A stretch of DNA of 64,000 nucleotides from Pseudomonas protegens CHA0 (GCF_000397205.1 NC_021237.1:1055001-1119000); one strand, 5' to 3'; shown: positions 49,968 through 60,003, counted from the first letter of the stretch. Numbers and translations: made by a program. The notes: a model not told the origin generated them from the letters alone.

Positions 49968-50075
49968 GAAGCAAGACGTTAGATCAAGGAGCTACAAAAT
50001 CAACGTCGGTGAACCAGGGGCAGCAGCTTGAATCACACGCCTTCAAGCGGCTGGAAATCATTCCCGGGAACAGTT
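49940..50075 (-). ncRNA. Candidate small RNA in the 497-base gap
   Basis: The spacer 49911-50407 has no credible protein gene but ends a minus-strand transcript in a good terminator. The 100 bases before it (minus strand) contain further short complementary segments such as CAAGCTGCTG. The right boundary is a guess, as no clear promoter is visible. The remaining 50076-50407 holds only the DUF1302 upstream region. Confidence 0.4.
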
Positions 50076-50407
50076 CGTGCCCGGTACTTGCAAGGTCAGT
50101 GGCAAGCGGTTGTTTGCCGTGACTGCGAGTGAAGAATAAGCCCTGGCCGGGTACGGAAAAATAGCGATTCAGGACAAGGACTGTTACAGCCTGAGCAACA
50201 GTCTGAGCGTTTTTTCGCCCCGGTCATCCCCCTGCATCGACGCCCCTGATAAGCCTGCATCCAGCCGCTGGATAACCCCTTGAACGGCCGTGATGGCAAG
50301 GGCACTAATTCCTTCGAGTGACAGCGCGAATACCTCCTTGGTGCGCTTATCGACCGTGCTACCCCGGCAGTAGGGTGAGGCCTCCTGTCACTCACCGGGG
50401 AAGACGC

Positions 50408-52198
50408 ATGACAAGAATAACAATGCGCGCCATCTTCAAACCGCAGGCGCTGGCCGTCGCGGTGGCGCTGGGCTGCTGCGCCCAGGCGCAGGCGGTGTCG
50501 TTCAACATCGGGGAAATCGAAGGGCAGTTCGACTCGTCGCTATCGGTTGGTGCCAGCTGGGGCATGCGCAATGCCGACCGCGCCTTCGTCGGAACGGTCA
50601 ATGGCGGTACCGCCCAGTCGTCCACTGGCGACGATGGCCGCCTGAACTTCAAGAAGGGCGAAACCTTCTCGAAGATCTTCAAGGGCCTGCATGACCTGGA
50701 ACTCAAGTACGGCGACACCGGGGTCTTCGTTCGCGGCAAGTACTGGTACGACTTCGAGCTCAAGGACGAAGACCGCGAGTTCAAGCCCATCAGCGACCAC
50801 AACCGCAAGGAGGGCGCCAAGTCCTCGGGGGCGCAGATCCTCGATGCCTTCGTCTACCACAACTATTCCATTGCCGACCTGCCGGGTACCGTGCGTGCCG
50901 GCAAGCAGGTGGTCAGCTGGGGCGAGAGCACCTTCATCGGCAACTCCATCAACAGCATCAACCCTGTGGATGTCTCGGCCTTTCGCCGCCCCGGCGCCGA
51001 AATCAAGGAAGGCCTGGTACCGGTGAACATGCTGTTCGCGTCCCAGGGCCTGACCAACCAGCTGACCGTGGAAGGCTTCTATCAGCTGGAGTGGGACCAG
51101 ACCGTGGTGGACAACTGCGGCACCTTCTTCGGCAACGACGTGGTGGCCGATGGCTGCACCACCGGCTACACCGTCGGCAGCCCGGCCATCGCGCCGTTGC
51201 AGCCGGTGGCGGCGGCCTTCGGCCAGGGCTTCCAGGTGACCCGCGAAGGGGTGATCCTGCCCCGCGGCGGTGATCGTGATGCCCGCGACTCCGGGCAGTG
51301 GGGCGCCGCCCTGCGCTGGCTCGGCGATGACACCGAGTACGGCCTGTACTTCATGAACTACCACTCCCGCAGCCCGGTGGTGAGTACCACCACGGCCAAT
51401 GTCAGCGCGGCGACCCTGGGCGCCATTGCCGGCGTCGCCAACGGCATCGTTCCGGGTTCTGGCAGTGGCCTGGTGCAAAGCGTGATGCTTGGCCGTGGCC
51501 AGTACTACCTCGAATACCCGGAAGACATCCGCCTGTATGGCGCCAGTTTCTCCACCACCCTGCCCACCGGCACCGCCTGGACCGGCGAGATCAGCTATCG
51601 GCCCAACGCGCCGGTGCAGGTCAACACCAACGACCTGACCCTGGCCCTGCTCAACCCTATTTCCGGGGGCGCGGCGTCGCCGATCAAGACCGCCATGGGG
51701 GCTGACAACACCGGCTACCGGCGCAAGGAAATCACTCAGATCCAGAGTTCCATGACCCAGTTCTTCGATCAGGTGCTGGGGGCCGACCGCCTGACCCTGG
51801 TGGGCGAGGCGGCAGTGGTCCACGTCGGAGGCCTGGAAGACAAGAGCAAGCTGCGCTACGGCCGGGACTCGGTGTACGGCCAATACGGCTATGGGGGCGA
51901 CACCGACGGTTTCGTCACGGCCACCTCCTGGGGCTATCGCGCCCGGGCCATCCTCGACTACAGCAACGTGATCGCCGGCATCAACTTCAAGCCCAACCTT
52001 TCCTGGTCCCATGACGTCAATGGCTACGGGCCCAACGGCCTGTTCAACCAGGGCGCCAAGGCCCTGAGCGTTGGCGTGGATGCCGACTACCGCAACACCT
52101 ACACCGCCAGCCTCAGCTACACCGACTTTTTTGGCGGGCGCTACAACACCCTGACCGACCGGGACTTCCTCGCGTTGAGCTTTGGCGTGAACTTCTGA
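50408..52198 (+). CDS. DUF1302 outer-membrane protein
   Basis: A 596-residue exported protein: signal peptide to about residue 30 (ALAVAVALGCCAQAQA), then VSFNIGEIEGQFDSSLSVGA, the DUF1302 start, and a C-terminal FLALSFGVNF typical of a beta barrel. DUF1302 and DUF1329 partners usually occur together, often near RND lipid exporters or LuxR regulators. ATG 50408 is chosen with GGGGAAG just before it; an ATG at 50423 is an alternative. The transported compound is unknown. Confidence 0.88.
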   Translation: MTRITMRAIFKPQALAVAVALGCCAQAQAVSFNIGEIEGQFDSSLSVGASWGMRNADRAFVGTVNGGTAQSSTGDDGRLNFKKGETFSKIFKGLHDLELKYGDTGVFVRGKYWYDFELKDEDREFKPISDHNRKEGAKSSGAQILDAFVYHNYSIADLPGTVRAGKQVVSWGESTFIGNSINSINPVDVSAFRRPGAEIKEGLVPVNMLFASQGLTNQLTVEGFYQLEWDQTVVDNCGTFFGNDVVADGCTTGYTVGSPAIAPLQPVAAAFGQGFQVTREGVILPRGGDRDARDSGQWGAALRWLGDDTEYGLYFMNYHSRSPVVSTTTANVSAATLGAIAGVANGIVPGSGSGLVQSVMLGRGQYYLEYPEDIRLYGASFSTTLPTGTAWTGEISYRPNAPVQVNTNDLTLALLNPISGGAASPIKTAMGADNTGYRRKEITQIQSSMTQFFDQVLGADRLTLVGEAAVVHVGGLEDKSKLRYGRDSVYGQYGYGGDTDGFVTATSWGYRARAILDYSNVIAGINFKPNLSWSHDVNGYGPNGLFNQGAKALSVGVDADYRNTYTASLSYTDFFGGRYNTLTDRDFLALSFGVNF

Positions 52199-52222
52199 AC
52201 CGGCACAAGAAGGAGCATTTGA

Positions 52223-53590
52223 ATGCGCAAGATGATTCTGCAATGCAGCGCCCTGGCACTGGGGTTGTGGGCGGCCAACCTGATGGCCGCCGTGAGCCCG
52301 GAAGAAGCCGCCAAGCTGGGAACCAGCCTGACCCCGGTGGGTGCGGAAAAAGCCGGTAATGCCGACGGCTCGATCCCGGCCTGGACCGGAGGCATTCCCA
52401 AGAATGCCGGGGCGGTGGACAGCAAGGGCTTTCTCGCCGACCCGTTCGCCAATGAAAAACCGCTGTTCATCATCACCGCGGCGACGGTGGACAAATACAA
52501 GGACAAGCTTTCGGACGGCCAGGTGGCGATGTTCAAGCGCTACCCGGACAGCTATCGGATCCCGGTTTACCCCACTCACCGCAGTGTCGGCCTGCCACCC
52601 GAGATCTACGAGTCGGCCAAGCGCAGCGCCTTGAGCGTGACCACTACCAACGACGGCAACGGCCTGGCCAACTTTACCGGCAACCGTTACTACGCCTTCC
52701 CGATTCCGAAGAACGGCATCGAGGTGCTGTGGAACCACCTGACCCGTTATCACGGCGGCAACCAGAAGCGCATCGTCACCCAGGTCACCCCGCAGACCAA
52801 CGGCAGCTACACCTCGATCCGTTTCGAGGAAGAGGTGGCGGCGCCGCAACTGATCCCGGACCTGGACCCGGCCAAGGCAGCCAACGTGCAGAACTTCTTC
52901 AAGCAGTCGGTGACCGCCCCGGCGCGGCTGGCGGGCAACGTGCTGCTGGTCCACGAGACCCTGGACCAGGTCAAGGAGCCGCGTTCGGCATGGATCTACA
53001 ACGCGGGCCAGCGTCGCGTGCGCCGCGCCCCGCAAGTGGCCTACGACGGCCCGGGCACCGCCGCCGACGGCCTGCGCACCTCGGACAACTTCGACATGTT
53101 CTCCGGTGCTCCCGACCGTTACGACTGGAAGCTGGTGGGCAAGAAGGAGATGTACATCCCCTACAACAGCTACAAGCTGGATTCCCCGAGCCTCAAGTAC
53201 GACGACATCGTCAAGGCCGGGCACATCAACCAGGACCTGACCCGCTATGAACTGCACCGGGTGTGGGAAGTGGTGGGCACGGTCAAGCCCAACCAGCGGC
53301 ACATCTACGCCACTCGGCACATGTACATCGACGAGGACAGCTGGCAGGTGGCCCTGGTGGACCACTATGACGGGCGTGGCCAACTGTGGCGGGTAGCCGA
53401 AGGTCATGCGCAGTACTACTACGACCACCAGGTACCGGCCTACACCCTGGAGGCCCTGTATGACCTGAACGCCGGCCGTTACCTGGCCCTGGGCATGAAG
53501 AACGAAGAGAAGCACAGCCTGGAGTTCGGCTTTGCCGCCAAGGCGGCCGACTACACCCCGGCGGCCCTGCGCGCCAGCGGAGTGCGCTAG
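52223..53590 (+). CDS. DUF1329 periplasmic/outer-membrane protein
   Basis: A 455-residue exported protein with signal peptide (MRKMILQCSALALGLWAANL, cleavage near LMA-AV) and the DUF1329 core: KLGTSLTPVGAEKAGNADGS and IPAWTGGI near residue 50, and a LolB-like beta fold towards RHMYIDEDSWQVALVDHYDG near 371. It follows the DUF1302 gene by 24 bases with a clear AAGGAG. The two proteins likely act as a pair in the envelope. Confidence 0.9.
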   Translation: MRKMILQCSALALGLWAANLMAAVSPEEAAKLGTSLTPVGAEKAGNADGSIPAWTGGIPKNAGAVDSKGFLADPFANEKPLFIITAATVDKYKDKLSDGQVAMFKRYPDSYRIPVYPTHRSVGLPPEIYESAKRSALSVTTTNDGNGLANFTGNRYYAFPIPKNGIEVLWNHLTRYHGGNQKRIVTQVTPQTNGSYTSIRFEEEVAAPQLIPDLDPAKAANVQNFFKQSVTAPARLAGNVLLVHETLDQVKEPRSAWIYNAGQRRVRRAPQVAYDGPGTAADGLRTSDNFDMFSGAPDRYDWKLVGKKEMYIPYNSYKLDSPSLKYDDIVKAGHINQDLTRYELHRVWEVVGTVKPNQRHIYATRHMYIDEDSWQVALVDHYDGRGQLWRVAEGHAQYYYDHQVPAYTLEALYDLNAGRYLALGMKNEEKHSLEFGFAAKAADYTPAALRASGVR

Positions 53591-53623
53591 GCGCCTCTTG
53601 GGTTGCAGTGGAGTAATGGTCGA

Positions 53624-53653
53624 GCCGCACGCTCTTGGGGCGTGCGGTTTTTT
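53624..53653 (+). terminator. Terminator after DUF1329
   Basis: CCGCACGC (53625-53632) pairs with GCGTGCGG (53640-53647), followed by TTTTTT. Confidence 0.9.
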
Positions 53654-53667
53654 AGGGCGGCCAGTCC

Positions 53668-53692
53668 TGGCAAGCGAGCTTGCTCGCCACAG
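53668..53692. repeat. Second type of extragenic palindrome
   Basis: TGGCAAGCGAGCTTGCTCGCC is a short palindrome (GCAAGC/GCTTGC) of the GCGAGC type also common in Pseudomonas spacers, different from the REP family seen elsewhere in the window. Confidence 0.55.
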
Positions 53693-53851
53693 TCGCGGCA
53701 ATACTGCGTTCCTCTTGACTGGCAGTTATCCGACTGCCTGGTCGGTTTTTTTATGGGGGCTGATCAGCCTGCTGAATACTTCTTCAACTGGCCGGGAGGT
53801 CGGGGCTAGGGTGGGGCTACGCTGGCTAAAACTATAAAAAGGCACGCCGCA

Positions 53852-56407
53852 ATGACCGCCATGACTCGTTGTCCAGAGCGTCCCGGGTTCATGCCCCGTT
53901 TGTCCTCCCATCATTTTTCCCGCAGCCGCCTGAGCGCGCCGTTGCTGGCCTCCGGTGCGCGGGTCAAGCTGCTTTGCGCGCCTGCCGGCAGCGGCAAGAC
54001 GGCGCTGCTGGCTGAGTGCCTGCAACAGGCACCAGAGACCTGCCGGGTGAGCTGGTTGCCGTTGTCCGGCGGGCGGCATAGCCCGCAGGGGCTGTGCGCT
54101 GCCCTGGCCCAGGCCCTGGGGCTGGAACGCGATGACGAAGCCACGGTGCTGCAGCACCTGGCGCACCTGCAGGCGCCGGCCTGGATCTTCATCGATGACT
54201 ATTGCCGGGTCGCGGCTGCGGACCTGGACCTGCTGCTCGATCGCCTGCTGAGCCTGGACAACCCGCAGTTGACCTGGTGGCTGGGTTGCCGTCGCCGGCC
54301 CCTGTGCAACTGGCCACGCCTGCTGCTGGACGATCAGTTGTTCGAGCTGGACGGCCCGGCACTGGCATTCAGCCAGATCGAGATCGAGCAACTGCTGCAA
54401 CGGCTGCCGCAACCCCTGTGTGCGCAGACCGCCAGTCGCATTCTGCAACGCAGTGGCGGCTGGTGCGCCGGGGTGCGCATTGCCTTGCTGGAAGGCAGCG
54501 AGCTGACGATTCAGCCCTGCAAGCCGGGGCGCCCCAATACCTTGCTGGAGTACCTGGAGCACGAGCTGTTCAGCGTGCTGCCGGCGGAGCTGGCGCAAGT
54601 CTGGCAAGTACTGGCGCACCTGCCACGTTTCAACGCCGAGCTGTGCGAGCATCTGTTCGGCGTCGGGGAGGGGGCCCAGTACCTGCGGACCTTGCAGGAC
54701 ATGGCCTGCTTCATCGAACCCTGGGACGGTGGCGGCGACTGGCTCCAGGTGTTTCCGCCGCTGGCCCGGCTGATGCGCGACGAGGCCTGGCCGGGCGGGC
54801 GCTCCTGGCATCGCCGGGCCTGCCAGTGGTTCATTGCCCAGGAGGATTGGCAGTCGGCCTTTGAGCAGGCGCTGCGGGCCGAAGAGTATGAAGTCGCGGT
54901 CAGCCTGCTGGAGCATTTCAGTTTCGAGTTCCTGTTCCAGCAGGACAATGCGCTGCTGTTGCTGCAACTGCATGAGCGCCACGGTGGCGAACTCTTGCTG
55001 GTGTCGCCGCACCTGGTGGGGCTGCTGGTTGCGGCCATGCTGTTTGCCGGGCGCTTCGAGCAGGCGGGGCAGTGCATGGCGCAGATGGCCCGGTTCGCCC
55101 CCCAGCCCTCCGCAGCTCAGCAGCGTCAGTTGCTGGCCCGCTGGCAGGCACAGCAGGGCTGGCTGCTGCACCTGAGCGGGCGGATGACGGCGGCGCGGCA
55201 GCATTTTATCGAGGCCCTGGATGAGCTGGCGGACAGCGCCTGGACCACCCGCCTGCTGTGCCTGTCGGGGCTGACCCAGCAGGCCCTGCTGGGTGCGGAG
55301 CTGGATGTGGCCCAGGCCCTCAATCGTGAAGCCCTGTGCCTGGCCCGGGCCCAGGATGCCCAGCTGTTCGAAGGCCTGCTGGAACTGGACCATGCCCAGT
55401 TGCTGGAGCAAAGGGGCGCGCCGCATCGGGCCCAGAGCCTGCTGGAGCAGGTCTGTGAGCGCTTGTCGATGCAGGCGCTGCGGGCGACCCCGCTGCTCGG
55501 TCGCATCGCCCTGCGTCTCGGTCGCCTGGCCTTGCGCCAGGGGCATGCAGAGCAGGCGGCCGGCTACTTTCGCAGCGGCCTCGAGGATTGCCTGCTGAGC
55601 CACGACAAGCGTGCCTTGTATGGTTTCCTCGGCCAGGCCCAACTGGCGGCCAACCAGGGTGATTATGCCCAGGCCTTCGTGCGCCTGCGGGATGCGGAGC
55701 GGCTGATGCAGCAGCGGCAGATTCCCGACACGGTGTACCGGGGCGTGCTGTTGCAGGTCAGCAGCCAGCTCTGGCTGCAACAGGGGCGACCGGAGCTGGC
55801 TCAGGAGGCCTTGAGCCGCTTGCTCCGGCACTTTCGCGGCCCCCAGGCGCTACAGGCGCCACCGGCCACCCTGGAGTTGATTCCGGGGATCGAATACCTG
55901 CTGGTGCTGGCCGAGGTGCACCTGGGGCGGGCCCAGGCGCCGATCGCTACCTTGCAGGGGCTGCTGGCCCGGGCCCAACGCCACGGCATGCAGGGGTTGG
56001 AGGCCGAGGTGCAACTGGCCCTGGCCGAGGTCGCCCACCTGCAAGGCAACCCGGCGCTGGCGCAGGAAGCATTGCAGGCGGGGCAGGCACTGGTGCAGCG
56101 ATGCAACCTGCCGCAGGCACTGCACGAACTGCGCCTGCGGCAACCACTCTTGCTGGCTGCGGGGGAAGCGCTGCAGACGCCATCATCGGCAGGCCCCCTG
56201 GAAAACCGCGAAAGCCTGCTCAGCCTGCGGGAACTGCAAGTGCTGCAACTGATCGCTCAGGGCTGTTCAAACCAGCAGATCGCCGAGCAATTGTTCATTT
56301 CCCTGCATACCGTGAAGACCCACGGGCGCCGGATTCACAGCAAACTGGGGGTGGAGCGGCGTACCCAGGCGGTAGCCAAGGCCCAGGCCCTGGGGCTGAT
56401 GAGTTGA
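53852..56407 (+). CDS. MalT/LAL-type LuxR-family transcriptional regulator
   Basis: An 851-residue STAND regulator. Walker A APAGSGKTALLAEC is near residues 46-59, Walker B WIFIDDYCRV near 111, then a long TPR-like helical region (about 330-770), and a C-terminal LuxR HTH (ISLHTVKTHGRRIHSKLGVE, about 815-835). It lies downstream of DUF1302-DUF1329 in the same direction, behind a terminator, and is the likely regulator of that pair. The inducer is unknown. Confidence 0.92.
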   Translation: MTAMTRCPERPGFMPRLSSHHFSRSRLSAPLLASGARVKLLCAPAGSGKTALLAECLQQAPETCRVSWLPLSGGRHSPQGLCAALAQALGLERDDEATVLQHLAHLQAPAWIFIDDYCRVAAADLDLLLDRLLSLDNPQLTWWLGCRRRPLCNWPRLLLDDQLFELDGPALAFSQIEIEQLLQRLPQPLCAQTASRILQRSGGWCAGVRIALLEGSELTIQPCKPGRPNTLLEYLEHELFSVLPAELAQVWQVLAHLPRFNAELCEHLFGVGEGAQYLRTLQDMACFIEPWDGGGDWLQVFPPLARLMRDEAWPGGRSWHRRACQWFIAQEDWQSAFEQALRAEEYEVAVSLLEHFSFEFLFQQDNALLLLQLHERHGGELLLVSPHLVGLLVAAMLFAGRFEQAGQCMAQMARFAPQPSAAQQRQLLARWQAQQGWLLHLSGRMTAARQHFIEALDELADSAWTTRLLCLSGLTQQALLGAELDVAQALNREALCLARAQDAQLFEGLLELDHAQLLEQRGAPHRAQSLLEQVCERLSMQALRATPLLGRIALRLGRLALRQGHAEQAAGYFRSGLEDCLLSHDKRALYGFLGQAQLAANQGDYAQAFVRLRDAERLMQQRQIPDTVYRGVLLQVSSQLWLQQGRPELAQEALSRLLRHFRGPQALQAPPATLELIPGIEYLLVLAEVHLGRAQAPIATLQGLLARAQRHGMQGLEAEVQLALAEVAHLQGNPALAQEALQAGQALVQRCNLPQALHELRLRQPLLLAAGEALQTPSSAGPLENRESLLSLRELQVLQLIAQGCSNQQIAEQLFISLHTVKTHGRRIHSKLGVERRTQAVAKAQALGLMS

Positions 56408-56417
56408 GCGCTAGCGG

Positions 56418-57212
56418 TTATTGCGGCTGATAACCCATGCGCCAGCTCACTGCAGAGCTGGCCGCCAGCAGACGTTGGGCTGCGGGCCCATGTTCATCGG
56501 CGTGGAACAGCGACGTCGGCCCTACCACGGTCAGCACCGCGGCGATTTTGCCGGTGGCATCGAACACCGGCGCCGACAGGGCATCGACACCGGGCATCAG
56601 CAAACCGTGGACATGGTGCAGCCCGCGCTGGCGAATCTGCTCGGCCAGGGCATCGTGCACCTGCTTGTCGGCCAGGGCGTGGGGGCTGCCGGTTGCCAGT
56701 TCCTGCTGGCGCAGGTCGAGGGTTTCGCGCTGTGGCAGGTAGGCGTTGAACACCAGCCCGGTGGATGAACTGAGCAGTGGCAGCACCGAGCCCAGTTGAG
56801 TGACCACGGTCACCGCCCGCACCGCCGGTTCGATATGCACCACCGTCGCGCCCTGGTTGCCCCACACCGCGAGGAAGCAGGTTTCGTTCAATTCGTCCCG
56901 CAGTTCCGCCAGGGGCAGGGTCGCGACTTTCAGTACGTCCATGCTGCTCAGGGCGGCCAGGCCTACCCGCAGGGCTTCGCGGCCCAGGCCGTAGTGATTG
57001 GTAGCGCTGTTCTGTTCGGCAAAGCCGCTGGCAATCAAGGCCTGCAGGTAGCGATGCACCTTGCTTGCCGGCATCTGCACATGTTCGGCCAGGCGCGAAA
57101 GGGAAGTGGCCGGCGACAGTTCGGCCAGGGCCTTGAGGATGTCGGTACCGACCTCGGCCGAGCGGACTTTCTGTTTACCGGTGCTGTCGCTGATGCTGCG
57201 CGGCTTTTCCAT
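56418..57212 (-). CDS. hmgR: IclR-family repressor of homogentisate catabolism
   Basis: A 264-residue IclR regulator: HTH near residues 24-70 (SRLAEHVQMPASKVHRYLQA) and an effector-binding domain with SSTGLVFNAYLP and MPGVDALSAPVFDATGKIAA. It stands divergent from hmgA with a 17-bp palindrome between them, matching P. putida HmgR, which is released by homogentisate. I prefer ATG 57212; a TTG at 57236 would add eight residues. Confidence 0.9.
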   Translation of the reverse strand: MEKPRSISDSTGKQKVRSAEVGTDILKALAELSPATSLSRLAEHVQMPASKVHRYLQALIASGFAEQNSATNHYGLGREALRVGLAALSSMDVLKVATLPLAELRDELNETCFLAVWGNQGATVVHIEPAVRAVTVVTQLGSVLPLLSSSTGLVFNAYLPQRETLDLRQQELATGSPHALADKQVHDALAEQIRQRGLHHVHGLLMPGVDALSAPVFDATGKIAAVLTVVGPTSLFHADEHGPAAQRLLAASSAVSWRMGYQPQ

Positions 57213-57274
57213 GGAGGCATTGGGGTCCCGTGACAAGTGGCGGTCTTTATAGCTTGACGCTCCTGGGCAATCAA

Positions 57275-57300
57275 ATTACGTTATGCGTAATTGGATTACG
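57275..57300. promoter_or_regulatory. HmgR operator
   Basis: ATTACG-TTATG-CGTAAT (57275-57291) is a perfect 17-base palindrome and a third ATTACG half-site follows at 57295-57300. It overlaps the -10 region of a possible promoter (TTGACG at 57254-57259). P. putida HmgR is known to bind a 17-bp palindrome at this spot. Confidence 0.82.
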
Positions 57301-57378
57301 ATAAAAATAACCCAGGCGTGCCGATAGCTCTTGTAAGGGAGTGGTGGCCCCTGCCTATTCCAACTTCCAGGAGGCTCC

Positions 57379-58683
57379 ATGAACCTCGATTCTTCGGCGT
57401 CGGCCCTCAGCTACCAATCGGGCTTTGGCAACGAATTTGCCAGCGAGGCCCTGCCAGGGGCGCTGCCCGTCGGCCAGAACTCCCCGCAAAAAGCCCCTTA
57501 CGGCCTGTACGCCGAACTGTTTTCCGGCACCGCCTTCACCATGACCCGCAGCGAAGCCCGGCGTACCTGGATGTACCGCATCCAGCCCTCGGCCAAGCAC
57601 CCGGCTTTCGCCAAGCTTGCGCGCCAGCTGGCAGGCGGCCCCCTGGGTGAGGTCACCCCCAACCGCCTGCGCTGGAGCCCCCTGCAGATTCCTGGTGAAG
57701 CCACCGATTTCATCGACGGCCTGGTGGCCATGGTGGCCAACTCGGCGGCGCAGAAGCCGGCGGGTATCAGCGTCTATCACTACCGTGCCAACCGCTCGAT
57801 GGAGCGGGTGTTCTTCAATGCCGATGGCGAGCTGCTGCTGGTGCCGGAGCTGGGCCGCCTGCGCATCGTCACCGAACTGGGCATGCTGGACCTGGAGCCA
57901 TTGGAAATCGCCGTGCTGCCTCGCGGGCTGAAATTCCGCATCGAACTGCTGGACCCGCAAGCCCGCGGCTACGTCGCCGAGAACCACGGCGCGCCGCTGC
58001 GCCTGCCGGACCTTGGGCCGATTGGCAGCAACGGCCTGGCCAACCCCCGGGATTTCCTGGCCCCGGTGGCTCATTACGAAGACCTGCGCCAGCCCACCAC
58101 GCTCGTCCAGAAGTACCTCGGCGAGCTCTGGGGCTGCGAGCTCGACCATTCGCCACTGAACGTGGTGGCCTGGCACGGCAACAACGTGCCGTACAAATAC
58201 GACCTGCGTCGTTTCAACACCATTGGCACCGTCAGCTTCGACCACCCGGACCCGTCGATCTTCACCGTATTGACCTCGCCCACCAGCGTGCCGGGCCTGG
58301 CCAACCTGGACTTCGTGATCTTTCCGCCACGCTGGATGGTGGCCGAGAACACCTTCCGTCCACCGTGGTTCCACCGCAACCTGATGAACGAGTTCATGGG
58401 CCTGATCCAGGGTGCCTACGATGCCAAGGCCGAAGGCTTCCTGCCCGGCGGCGCGTCGCTGCACAGTTGCATGAGCGCCCACGGCCCGGACGGCGAAACC
58501 TGCACCAAGGCGATCAACGCCCAGTTGCAGCCGGCCAAGATCGACAACACCATGGCCTTCATGTTCGAGACCAGCCAGGTGCTGCGCCCGAGCCAGTTCG
58601 CCCTGGAGTGCCCAGAGCTGCAGAACGACTACGATGCTTGCTGGGCCTCGCTGCCCGTCACCTTCAACCCGAATCGGAGATAA
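57379..58683 (+). CDS. hmgA: Homogentisate 1,2-dioxygenase
   Basis: A 434-residue iron dioxygenase that opens the homogentisate ring to maleylacetoacetate. The ligand region reads [20 protein letters not shown] and the second His is in [16 protein letters not shown]. The N-terminal [20 protein letters not shown] is diagnostic. AGGAGG lies six bases before the start. Loss of this enzyme gives brown pyomelanin, so an intact gene predicts a non-pigmented strain on tyrosine. Confidence 0.97.
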   Translation: MNLDSSASALSYQSGFGNEFASEALPGALPVGQNSPQKAPYGLYAELFSGTAFTMTRSEARRTWMYRIQPSAKHPAFAKLARQLAGGPLGEVTPNRLRWSPLQIPGEATDFIDGLVAMVANSAAQKPAGISVYHYRANRSMERVFFNADGELLLVPELGRLRIVTELGMLDLEPLEIAVLPRGLKFRIELLDPQARGYVAENHGAPLRLPDLGPIGSNGLANPRDFLAPVAHYEDLRQPTTLVQKYLGELWGCELDHSPLNVVAWHGNNVPYKYDLRRFNTIGTVSFDHPDPSIFTVLTSPTSVPGLANLDFVIFPPRWMVAENTFRPPWFHRNLMNEFMGLIQGAYDAKAEGFLPGGASLHSCMSAHGPDGETCTKAINAQLQPAKIDNTMAFMFETSQVLRPSQFALECPELQNDYDACWASLPVTFNPNRR

Positions 58684-58686
58684 CCC

Positions 58687-59991
58687 ATGACCTTGCCCAC
58701 CATCACCCGTAGCTGGGTCGAGTCCGCCAACGGTCACCCCGACTTCCCGTTGCAGAACCTGCCCCTGGGCGTCTTCAGCACCCAGGGTTCGGCGCCCCGC
58801 AGCGGGGTCGCCATTGGCGAACAGATTTTCGACCTGGAAGCGGCGCTGGATGCCGGGCTGTTCGAAGGCCAGGCCCAGGCTGCGGTGCAGGCGGCCCGTG
58901 GCGGCCAGCTGAATGCGTTCTTCGAACTCGGCCGCCCGGCCCGGGTCGCCTTGCGCGAACGCCTGCTGGAACTGCTCGGCGAAGGCAGCAGCCTGCGCGG
59001 CAAGATCGAGGCCCAGGGGGCGAAACTGCTGCCCCAGGCCGCGGACTGCCAGATGCACCTGCCGGCTAAGATCAACGATTACACCGACTTCTATGTGGGC
59101 ATCGAACACGCGCAGAACGTCGGCAAGCTGTTCCGCCCCGACAACCCGCTGCTGCCCAACTACAAGTACGTGCCGATCGGCTATCACGGTCGCGCCTCCA
59201 CTATCCGTACCTCCGGTGCCGACGTGCGCCGGCCCAAGGGCCAGACCCTGCCGGCCGGGCAGTCCGAACCGACCTTCGGCCCCTGCGCGCGCCTGGACTA
59301 CGAACTGGAGCTGGGCATCTGGATCGGCCAGGGCAACGAGATGGGCGAGCCCATCGCCATTGGCGACGCCGCCGAACACATCGCCGGGTTCTGCCTGCTC
59401 AACGACTGGTCGGCGCGGGATATCCAGGCCTGGGAATACCAGCCGCTGGGCCCATTCCTGTCGAAAAGCTTCATCACCAGCATTTCGCCCTGGGTGGTGA
59501 CCGCTGAGGCCCTGGAGCCGTTCCGCCAGGCTCAGGCCCCGCGCCCTGAAGGCGACCCGCAACCGCTGCCGTACCTGCTGGACAAGCGCGACCAGGCCGG
59601 CGGTGGCTTCGACATCGAATTGGAAGTGCTGCTGACCACTCGCACCATGCGCGAGCAGGGCCTGCCGGCACACCGCCTGACCCTGAGCAACACTCGGTAC
59701 ATGTACTGGACCGTGGCGCAGATGGTTGCGCACCACAGCGTCAACGGCTGCCAGTTGCAGGCTGGCGACCTGTTCGGTTCGGGCACCTTGTCCGGCCCGC
59801 AGAACGGCCAGTTCGGCAGCCTGCTGGAGATCACCGAAGGCGGCAAGAAACCCATCGAACTGGCGTCCGGCGAGGTGCGCAAGTTCCTCGAGGACGGCGA
59901 TGAAATCATCCTGCGCGGGCGTTGCAGCCGTGAGGGTTTCGCCTCCATCGGCTTCGGCGAATGCCGTGGCACGGTCCAGCCGGCACGTTAA
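58687..59991 (+). CDS. fahA: Fumarylacetoacetase
   Basis: A 434-residue hydrolase that splits fumarylacetoacetate to fumarate and acetoacetate, the last step of tyrosine degradation. The C-terminal FAH domain starts near residue 125 with YTDFYVGIEHAQNVGKLF, and the metal-binding segment LDYELELGIWIGQGNEMG lies near 205. It follows hmgA by three bases and precedes maiA by 12. Confidence 0.96.
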   Translation: MTLPTITRSWVESANGHPDFPLQNLPLGVFSTQGSAPRSGVAIGEQIFDLEAALDAGLFEGQAQAAVQAARGGQLNAFFELGRPARVALRERLLELLGEGSSLRGKIEAQGAKLLPQAADCQMHLPAKINDYTDFYVGIEHAQNVGKLFRPDNPLLPNYKYVPIGYHGRASTIRTSGADVRRPKGQTLPAGQSEPTFGPCARLDYELELGIWIGQGNEMGEPIAIGDAAEHIAGFCLLNDWSARDIQAWEYQPLGPFLSKSFITSISPWVVTAEALEPFRQAQAPRPEGDPQPLPYLLDKRDQAGGGFDIELEVLLTTRTMREQGLPAHRLTLSNTRYMYWTVAQMVAHHSVNGCQLQAGDLFGSGTLSGPQNGQFGSLLEITEGGKKPIELASGEVRKFLEDGDEIILRGRCSREGFASIGFGECRGTVQPAR

Positions 59992-60003
59992 GGGAGAGCC
60001 CCC

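Noticed and set aside
50096..50395. A 99-codon frame on the minus strand in the gap before DUF1302.
   Set aside because: Arg/Ser/Pro-rich without SD or conserved pattern; a noncoding RNA fits the region better.
50540..53701. A very long open frame (over 1000 codons) on the minus strand opposite DUF1302-DUF1329.
   Set aside because: It is antisense to two well-supported genes and is low-complexity (Val, Gly, His, Gln rich). This is the usual third-position GC artefact.
53726..55831. A 701-codon open frame opposite the LuxR regulator.
   Set aside because: Gln/Leu/Pro-rich shadow of a gene with clear Walker A and HTH motifs.
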